NCBI GenBank assembly: GCA_016202645.1
Contig: JACQOF010000144.1
Span: 1 to 19,425 of the forward strand
From: a bacterium
GTDB taxonomy: Bacteria; Lindowbacteria; 2-12-FULL-62-27
Length of the DNA stretch: 19,425 nt
Direction: 5' to 3'
Translations under genes and position numbers: made by a program
In this document: positions 14,139 to 19,425 of the stretch, in pieces
Position numbering within the stretch: the stretch's first letter is position 1
Layout of the letters: the number at the start of each line of letters is the position of its first letter
Notes under the pieces: model-generated
Seen by the model: the letters and a program-made list of their open reading frames with translations, nothing else
Told to the model about the DNA's origin: nothing
Database searches by the model: none

Positions 14139-15500
14139 ATGACGTCGGCACTCGTTGTTTCAGGACTTCGAAGCGGCGTCGGAAAAACCACCGTGACCCT
14201 CGGACTCATTCGGGCGTTCTCGGCGGCGGGCCTGAAAGTGGCGGCGCTGAAAGTCGGGCCTGATTTTCTCGACCCAAGCCACTACCGCGCGGCCGGCGCG
14301 GCGGTCAGCCGCAACGTCGATCCGATCCTTCAGGGAAACGCCGGTATGCGAAAAGCGTTTGCGGTCTCGGCCGGGTCCGACATCACCCTCATCGAGGGCG
14401 TGATGGGCCTGTTTGACGGACCGATTCCCGGAAAAACAACCGCCAGCACCGCCGACGTCGCGGCGCGGCTTGGAGTTCCGGTCCTGCTGGTCTGTGACGC
14501 GCGGTCCTGCGCGCAGAGCATCGCCGCCGAAATCATCGGCGCAAGGCGGCTTCTCGGCCGGACGCCGCTCCTCGGCGTGATCCTGAATTTCGTGGGCTCG
14601 AAACGGCACGCGGATCTCCTCACACGCGGCGTCCATCAGCTGGCCAAAACGCCCGTGTTGGGGTGTCTCTTCCGGGACAGTCTCACGCCCATTCCCTCCC
14701 GCCATCTGGGTCTTGTGTCCGGAATGGAAATGAAAACCACGCCCTACGAGGAATATGGCAGGGCCCTTTCAGCCGCCGTTCAAATCGACCGCCTGGCGAA
14801 TGCGGCTCGTAGCCTGAAAAAAAAGATCGGGCCGTCCGCGCCGCGCGCGTCGGGCAAAACAAACGGCGGCCGGCTCGCAGTCAGGGTCGGCATCGCCCGC
14901 GACGAGGCATTTACGTTTTATTATCCGGAATCTCTGGAGTATTTTCAGAACACCTGCGAAGAGGTGACTTTTTTTTCGCCTCTGACCGACCCGGCGCCGC
15001 CCCCCGCCGACCTCTATTATTTCGGCGGCGGCTTTCCGGAAATCTACGCCCGCCGGCTCTCCGCGAACCGGCCGTTCCGCGAGGCTCTGCGGCAAAACCT
15101 TCAGGCCGGCGCGAAGGCCTACGCGGAATGCGGGGGCCTCATGTATCTTTCGAAAGCGATCATCGCCACGGACGGCCGCGAATATCCGATGACCGATCAT
15201 CTCCCGGGATCGTGCATCATGCACAAAACCCGGCAGGCCCTCGGATACTGGCGGGCGAAAATCCGGTCGAAGTCGCTGTTTCTCGACAAAGCCGAAACGC
15301 TCGTCGGACACGAATACCACTGGTCCTCCTATGTCCCGGCGGGCCTGAAGACCATCTACCAGGCCGAAAAAATCGGTGCGCGCGGAGAGCTCAAAGACGG
15401 CGGGTGGATCTCTCAGAATACATTCGCCTCCTATCTGCACCTCTCGCCCCTCGGCAACCCCGGGTTTTTTCGGCGCCTGGTGGAGTGGGCCGAACGCTGA
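14139..15500 (+). CDS. cbiA: Cobyrinate a,c-diamide synthase
   Basis: CbiA amidates the a and c side chains of cobyrinic acid using glutamine and ATP, in the anaerobic pathway after ring contraction. At 453 residues it has the expected two domains. The N-terminal P-loop domain carries VSGLRSGVGKTTVTLGLI, KVGPDFLDPSHY and EGVMGLFDG. The C-terminal GATase-1-like domain carries YYFGGGFPEIYA and nucleophile C331 in YAECGGLMYL, and ends with GHEYHWSSY and SYLHLSPLGNP. The size and motifs fit CbiA better than the larger family of CobQ. The ATG lies one base after the cbiB stop. Confidence 0.95.
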   Translation: MTSALVVSGLRSGVGKTTVTLGLIRAFSAAGLKVAALKVGPDFLDPSHYRAAGAAVSRNVDPILQGNAGMRKAFAVSAGSDITLIEGVMGLFDGPIPGKTTASTADVAARLGVPVLLVCDARSCAQSIAAEIIGARRLLGRTPLLGVILNFVGSKRHADLLTRGVHQLAKTPVLGCLFRDSLTPIPSRHLGLVSGMEMKTTPYEEYGRALSAAVQIDRLANAARSLKKKIGPSAPRASGKTNGGRLAVRVGIARDEAFTFYYPESLEYFQNTCEEVTFFSPLTDPAPPPADLYYFGGGFPEIYARRLSANRPFREALRQNLQAGAKAYAECGGLMYLSKAIIATDGREYPMTDHLPGSCIMHKTRQALGYWRAKIRSKSLFLDKAETLVGHEYHWSSYVPAGLKTIYQAEKIGARGELKDGGWISQNTFASYLHLSPLGNPGFFRRLVEWAER

Positions 15501-16288
15501 TGTTTCTGTTCCGGTGGATGTTCAAGATCATTCTGGCAATCGTCCTCCTCTGCGGTCTGGCGTATTATCTCAGAGACGAAGCCATCCGCTGGGCGCTGCC
15601 GAAAATATCCGAAGGGAAACTCGGCGTGGAAATACGCGCCAAGTCCGTCCGGACGGAGCCGTTTCGGGGAATCGTGGAGATGAAGGGGGTCTGGATGGGA
15701 AATCCCGCGAAGTTCGGCGCCGGGCGGGTCAGCGCCTCCGGCGCCCCAAGTGCCGGCGTCTCCGACGCCGGCCGCCCGATGCTCCTGGCGGACCGGATTT
15801 ACCTCGATCTTCAAGGCATCCCGGTCCCGGGCGCGCCGACGTCGTTCGAAGCGGCGCTGTTTGACATCGAGAGGATCACGGTCATCAGAAGCGCGGACGA
15901 GAAAATCAATTGGAAATTCCTGGCGGATCATGAGGAAGAGGGGAGCGGATCCGCCGGGTCCGTCTCCACGGCCCGGCCCTCCCGCCGGTTCGACCGGCTG
16001 GATATTTCCCTGAAGGAAATCGAATGGGTCGATCACAGGAGAAACCCTCCGACGCGACTCACGATACCGGTCAAGATCGACCATCTGGTCCTGCACAACG
16101 TGACCGAGGATGACCTGGCCCGGAAAATTCTCGCGGAGGCGATGAGACGGGGCGGCGGAAAAGTCTTGAAGGAACTGCTGAACGGACAACTCCTCGACGC
16201 GCCCGACCCCCTGCTTCGCGGATCGGGCAAAGTCCTCGACAAACTCCGGCGGACGACGGACCGGCTCAAGGACAAGCTGGGGTTGTGA
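15500..16288 (+). CDS. AsmA-like single-span membrane protein of unknown function
   Basis: The 262-residue protein has a short charged N-terminus and one hydrophobic segment (about 8-23), followed by an extracytoplasmic region. KISEGKLGVEIRAKSV and RTEPFRGIVEMKGVWMGNP, then MLLADRIYLDLQGI and FDIERITVIR, resemble the repeating beta pattern of AsmA / DUF748-type envelope proteins. These are implicated in lipid transport or outer-membrane assembly. The C-terminal third is charged and helical. Nothing points to corrinoid chemistry, although the gene sits inside the cob cluster. The ATG overlaps the cbiA stop by one base (TGATG). Residues 77-94 are encoded by two hairpins (15732-15772) and look like an inserted repeat. 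I am moderately sure of the family and do not know the function. Confidence 0.7.
   Translation: MFLFRWMFKIILAIVLLCGLAYYLRDEAIRWALPKISEGKLGVEIRAKSVRTEPFRGIVEMKGVWMGNPAKFGAGRVSASGAPSAGVSDAGRPMLLADRIYLDLQGIPVPGAPTSFEAALFDIERITVIRSADEKINWKFLADHEEEGSGSAGSVSTARPSRRFDRLDISLKEIEWVDHRRNPPTRLTIPVKIDHLVLHNVTEDDLARKILAEAMRRGGGKVLKELLNGQLLDAPDPLLRGSGKVLDKLRRTTDRLKDKLGL
15732..15772. repeat. Tandem TCC-loop hairpins inserted in the AsmA-like gene
   Basis: Two perfect hairpins lie in tandem: a 5-bp stem (15732-15736 with 15740-15744) and a 9-bp stem (15752-15760 with 15764-15772), both with the loop TCC. They encode the low-complexity peptide ASGAPSAGVSDAG between two segments that read as continuous AsmA-like sequence. 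This fits an in-frame insertion of a small GC-rich palindromic repeat. Confidence 0.65.
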
Positions 16289-16311
16289 GGGATTTTTTCG
16301 GCATGTATCAT
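16283..16311 (+). promoter_or_regulatory. Candidate internal promoter before cbiC
   Basis: TTGTGA (16283-16288) and TATCAT (16306-16311) are 17 bases apart, matching consensus at 4/6 and 5/6. The -10 ends 8 bases before the cbiC ATG. This 31-base gap is the largest in the cob cluster, so cbiC and the genes after it may have their own, possibly leaderless, transcript. It is a sequence match only. Confidence 0.4.
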
Positions 16312-16319
16312 CCATCCCG

Positions 16320-16958
16320 ATGACACAGCCCAGACTGCTCGCGCCGGAGGCAATCGAGGCCGAGAGTTTCAGAATTATCGAGGAGGAACTCGGCCCGCAC
16401 GCCTTCCCCCCGCGGGAATTTACCGTCGTCCGGCGGGTCATTCACGCGACGGCCGATTTTGAATTCGCGAAAAATATCGCGTTCCACCCGGAAGCCATCG
16501 ACCGCGGCGTCGCGGCCCTCCGGGCGGGCTCGGACCTCGTGGTTGATGTCGCCATGATCCAGGCCGGCGTGTCCAAACCGGCGCTGGCCGCGTTCGGAGG
16601 GACCGTGCGGTCCTACATCACCGATCCGGACGTCGTGGAGGAGGCGCGCCGCGAGGGAATCACGCGCGCGATCGCGTCGATGCGCAAGGCCGCCCGGGAG
16701 GCGCCCGGGGCCGTCTACGCGGTGGGAAACGCGCCGACGGCGCTATTTGAAATTCTGAATCTGATTGAGGCCGGAAAAATGCGGCCGGCCCTCGTGGTCG
16801 GCGTGCCCGTCGGGTTCGTGTCGGCGGTCGAGTCCAAAGACGCCCTCATCGCGTCGGGATACCCGCACATCTCGGCGCGCGGCCGGAAAGGCGGCACGCC
16901 GGTCGCGGTCTCGATCCTGAACGCGCTCCTCGCTCTCGCCAAATCCGGTGGACGTTGA
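16320..16958 (+). CDS. cbiC: Cobalt-precorrin-8 methylmutase
   Basis: CbiC moves the C11 methyl group to C12, producing cobyrinic acid (hydrogenobyrinic acid in the aerobic counterpart CobH). The 212-residue length is usual. H42 in RRVIHATADFEFAKN is the expected catalytic histidine. DLVVDVAMIQAGVSK, GAVYAVGNAPTALFEIL, VVGVPVGFVSAVESKDAL and the terminal GRKGGTPVAVSILNALL are all clear family segments. The gene overlaps cbiD by 11 bases and sits 31 bases after the AsmA-like gene. Confidence 0.95.
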   Translation: MTQPRLLAPEAIEAESFRIIEEELGPHAFPPREFTVVRRVIHATADFEFAKNIAFHPEAIDRGVAALRAGSDLVVDVAMIQAGVSKPALAAFGGTVRSYITDPDVVEEARREGITRAIASMRKAAREAPGAVYAVGNAPTALFEILNLIEAGKMRPALVVGVPVGFVSAVESKDALIASGYPHISARGRKGGTPVAVSILNALLALAKSGGR

Positions 16959-18051
16959 AAGATCTCCGGCACCGGCCGACAAAAAATCCCTGAGGTCCGG
17001 CTATACCACCGGCGCCTGCGCCGCCGCCGCGACCAAAGCCGCCGCCACGGCGCTCCTGACCGGGTCCCCGGTGAAAGAAATCGAGATCACTCTGCCCATC
17101 GGCAAAAAGGTGACCTTCGCCGTCGTTCGGTGTGAATTGAGCGGGGACACCGCCGAAGCCGAAGTCGTGAAAGACGCCGGCGATGATCCGGACTGCACGC
17201 ACTTGGCCCACATCATTTCGACGGTCCGCCGGAACGGCCCGGGCATTTCGATTGAAGGAGGAGCGGGCGTTGGCCGCATCACAAAGCCGGGTCTCGGCCT
17301 CGAAGTCGGCGGCCCGGCGATCAACCCGGTGCCAAGGCAGATGATCGCGCAGGCGGTCCTCGAAGCCACGGGCGCGTCGGATGGATTTGCCGCAGTCATT
17401 TCCGTCCCCGGCGGCGAGGAGATGGCGAAGAAGACGCTGAACGCGCGTCTCGGCATCGTCGGCGGTATTTCCATTCTGGGAACGACAGGGATTGTGAAAC
17501 CATTTTCGACGGCGGCCTACAAAGCCAGCATCGAGCAGGCCATCGACGTGGCGGTCACGGGTGGATCCAAAACCGTGGCGCTGACGACGGGCGGAAAAAG
17601 CGAGCGCTTCGCCCAGGCGGCCTTCCCGGACATGCCGGAGGACGCCTTCATCCAGATGGGCGACTTCGTCGGGTTTTCCCTGAAGGCGGCCCTTCAGAGA
17701 GGCGTCACCGAAATCCGGATCTGCGGGATGCCCGGCAAAATTTCAAAAGTGGCGCAGGGCAGAATGATGACGCACGCGGCGGGTTCGGAAGTCGACCTCG
17801 GCCTGCTTTCGAAAATCGCCGCGGCCTGCGGCGCGCCACAGGGCGTGGTCGGGGAAATCGCCGCCGCCAACACGGCGCGGCACGTCTACGAAATCGTCGA
17901 AAAACACGGCGTGCCGGGGTTCTTCGACAAAATCTGCGAACGGGTCGTCCAGAACTGCGAAAAACACATCGCCCGCAAAGCAAAGGTCGCTTGTCTTCTG
18001 ACCGATTTTGAAGGAAAAAGACTGGGTAGCCATGGAATTGCGAAGAATTAG
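16948..18051 (+). CDS. cbiD: Cobalt-precorrin-5B (C1)-methyltransferase
   Basis: CbiD transfers the C1 methyl group during ring contraction in the anaerobic route and is a marker of that route. The 367-residue protein has the signature LRSGYTTGACAAAATKAA at 15-32, followed by ITLPIGKKVTF, KDAGDDPDCTH, the conserved NPVPRQMI region, ILGTTGIVKPFS and QMGDFVGFSLK. The start is GTG 16948 inside the end of cbiC, because the signature lies only 14 codons further in. The next gene begins 6 bases after the TAG. Confidence 0.95.
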   Translation: MDVERSPAPADKKSLRSGYTTGACAAAATKAAATALLTGSPVKEIEITLPIGKKVTFAVVRCELSGDTAEAEVVKDAGDDPDCTHLAHIISTVRRNGPGISIEGGAGVGRITKPGLGLEVGGPAINPVPRQMIAQAVLEATGASDGFAAVISVPGGEEMAKKTLNARLGIVGGISILGTTGIVKPFSTAAYKASIEQAIDVAVTGGSKTVALTTGGKSERFAQAAFPDMPEDAFIQMGDFVGFSLKAALQRGVTEIRICGMPGKISKVAQGRMMTHAAGSEVDLGLLSKIAAACGAPQGVVGEIAAANTARHVYEIVEKHGVPGFFDKICERVVQNCEKHIARKAKVACLLTDFEGKRLGSHGIAKN

Positions 18052-18057
18052 ATCTGT

Positions 18058-19290
18058 ATGACGACAAATATCCATCTCATCGGCATCGGTGACGACGGCC
18101 TGGCCGGCTTGCCGAAAAAATACGCGGACCTGATCGGCGCGGCGCAACTTCTGGCCGGAGGCACGCGCCACCTGTCATTTTTTCCTGATCATGGCGCCGA
18201 GAAATTCCCGGTGAAATCCAATCTCAAGGAACTGGCCGAACGGCTGGCGCGGGGTTTGGAAAAAAATGAACGCATGGTCGTCCTCGCGTCCGGCGACCCA
18301 CTCTTCCACGGCATCGGAAGTTTCCTCCTGAAAAAAATTCCGCCGGACCGCCTGGAAATCCTGCCGGCGCCTTCGGCCATGCAACTCGCTTTTGCGGCCG
18401 CCAAGCTCCCGTGGGACGAGGCGGAACTGGTTTCGGTCCACGCCAAACCCCTCGAACGGCTCCTGGAACCGGCCCGGTCGGCGAACGTCATTGGGGTATT
18501 CACAGAGGACGGCGCCTCCCCAGGGAAAATCGCGAAATTCCTGGGCGAGCGCGGCCTAGATCTGTTTGATGCGATTGTCTGCGAAAAACTCGGAAACGAA
18601 AACCAGCAGGTCCGGCGGTTCCCGCTTTCGGAACTGAACGGCCATATTTTCGATCCCCTCAATACGCTGATCCTCGTCCGGCGTAATGGCCCCGGCTCGC
18701 CGGAACGCATGGACCTGGGCCTGCCCGAGGAGGCCTTCGCGCACCGGAAACCCAAACTGGGGCTCATCACCAAATCCGAAATCCGCATTTTGAGCGTCGC
18801 CAAACTCCGGCTCTTTGACGCCGCGGTCGTGTGGGACATCGGCGCCGGATCGGGAAGCGTGTCGATCGAGTGCGCGCGTCTTGCCCCGGGGGGAAAAGTA
18901 TTCGCCGTCGAGAAAAACGAAGAGGACATCGCCAACGTCCGGGAAAATATCGAACGGTTTCATGTGCCGAATGTGGTTCCCATCCACGGCCGCGCGCCGG
19001 AAGCCCTTGCCGATATCCCGGCAGATCCGGACGCGGTGTTCGTCGGCGGCAGCGCCGGCAGGATGCTGGACATTCTCGACGCCGTTCTTAAACGCCTCCG
19101 GCCGGCCGGCCGAATCGTCCTGAACCTCGCCACCGTCGAAAACCTCGCCGAAACCATCCAGTCCCTCAAAACTCTCGGGTTGCAGTATGAACTCATCTCC
19201 GTCCAAATCAGCCGGGGTTCCCCCATCCTCGAAATGACTCGCTTCGAAGCCCTCAACCCCGTTACAGTGGTGACGGCATGGAAAAAGTGA
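18058..19290 (+). CDS. cbiET: Fused CbiE-CbiT: cobalt-precorrin-7 C5-methyltransferase / C15-methyltransferase-decarboxylase
   Basis: The 410 residues combine two enzymes. Residues 1-210 are the CbiE tetrapyrrole methylase: HLIGIGDDGLAGLP, VVLASGDPLFHGIG and ILPAPSAMQLAFA. Residues 221-410 are CbiT, a class I methyltransferase: TKSEIRILSVAKLRL, SAM-binding DIGAGSGSVSIE at 260-271, AVEKNEE and DAVFVGGSAG. The same arrangement exists in aerobic CobL, but the surrounding cbi genes indicate the anaerobic pathway. It probably carries out the last methylations at C5 and C15 and the decarboxylation of the C12 acetate before CbiC acts. The ATG is 6 bases after cbiD. A long palindrome begins 20 bases after the stop. 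Confidence 0.95.
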   Translation: MTTNIHLIGIGDDGLAGLPKKYADLIGAAQLLAGGTRHLSFFPDHGAEKFPVKSNLKELAERLARGLEKNERMVVLASGDPLFHGIGSFLLKKIPPDRLEILPAPSAMQLAFAAAKLPWDEAELVSVHAKPLERLLEPARSANVIGVFTEDGASPGKIAKFLGERGLDLFDAIVCEKLGNENQQVRRFPLSELNGHIFDPLNTLILVRRNGPGSPERMDLGLPEEAFAHRKPKLGLITKSEIRILSVAKLRLFDAAVVWDIGAGSGSVSIECARLAPGGKVFAVEKNEEDIANVRENIERFHVPNVVPIHGRAPEALADIPADPDAVFVGGSAGRMLDILDAVLKRLRPAGRIVLNLATVENLAETIQSLKTLGLQYELISVQISRGSPILEMTRFEALNPVTVVTAWKK

Positions 19291-19310
19291 TGTTACGATT
19301 CAGACATCCC

Positions 19311-19425
19311 CGTCATTCCCGCGAAAGCGGGAATCCAGTCTGCTCAGCCACTGTCGGGATGCCCACCGGAGTTTACCCCGTGCTGGATTCCCGCTTTCGC
19401 GGGAATGACAGGCACGGGGTGGGCA
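19311..19425. repeat. Long palindrome, copy 2, continuing past the window edge
   Basis: The arm at 19311-19338 is identical over 28 bases to the left arm at 4672-4699. Bases 19383-19409 repeat its reverse complement over 27 bases, with a 44-base spacer. A second nested inverted repeat surrounds the right arm: ACCCCGTGC (19375-19383) with GCACGGGGT (19412-19420), and TGCCCACC (19360-19367) with GGTGGGCA (19418-19425). That structure reaches the last base of the window, so its true limit is not visible. Confidence 0.88.

Noticed and set aside
16289-16319. Rho-independent terminator after the AsmA-like gene (run of T residues)
   Set aside because: The six T residues are not preceded by a stable stem.
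19290-19425. Frame starting at ATG 19290 and open to the window end
   Set aside because: It is only the translation of the palindrome (typical RHSRESGNP... peptide) and has no independent coding evidence.

Overview
The window is GC-rich, densely packed bacterial DNA made almost entirely of metabolic genes. I see no rRNA, tRNA, CRISPR array, transposase or phage gene. The cobalamin genes belong to the oxygen-independent (early cobalt insertion) route: CbiA, CbiP, CbiB, CbiC, CbiD and a CbiE-CbiT fusion. An AsmA-like envelope protein suggests a Gram-negative cell, and frequent TTG and GTG starts fit high GC. Together these suggest an anaerobic or facultative, probably uncultivated, Gram-negative lineage. 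I cannot name the phylum from sequence alone.

Left part (1-7970). A palindromic repeat precedes adenine deaminase (ade, +), followed after one base by a stand-alone Lon N-terminal-domain protein (+). That gene meets an M20 metallohydrolase (-) tail to tail, and both stop codons lie in one TTAA. A divergent metallo-beta-lactamase-fold hydrolase (+) follows, then a long palindrome between convergent genes. Next come two minus-strand genes: an HpcH/HpaI-type aldolase, then a 773-residue fusion of an ATP-grasp ligase, a four-cysteine linker and an FMN-dependent alpha-hydroxy-acid dehydrogenase.

Right part (7971-19425). A roughly 240-base non-coding leader ends in a very strong terminator hairpin. 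It precedes a plus-strand cobalamin cluster: cobU, cobT, cobS, cobD-like, cbiP/cobQ, cbiB, cbiA, an AsmA-like gene, cbiC, cbiD and cbiET. Most junctions are 1-17 base overlaps or gaps of a few bases, so this is very probably an operon with translational coupling. The nucleotide-loop genes come first and the corrin-ring genes later. Genes not seen here (for example cbiL, cbiF, cbiG, cbiH, cbiJ and the chelatase) may lie beyond the right edge. The window ends inside a second copy of the palindrome.

Three patterns stand out. (1) The M20 hydrolase and the aldolase share an ungapped promoter-leader cassette of about 58 bases, each with an extended -10 box, an 18-codon mini-ORF and an ATGA overlap onto the gene start. 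(2) Small hairpin-forming sequences sit in frame inside coding genes (cbiB and the AsmA-like gene, with a related fragment in cobQ). (3) The ATP-grasp/FMN fusion next to an aldolase looks like an uncharacterised enzyme system.
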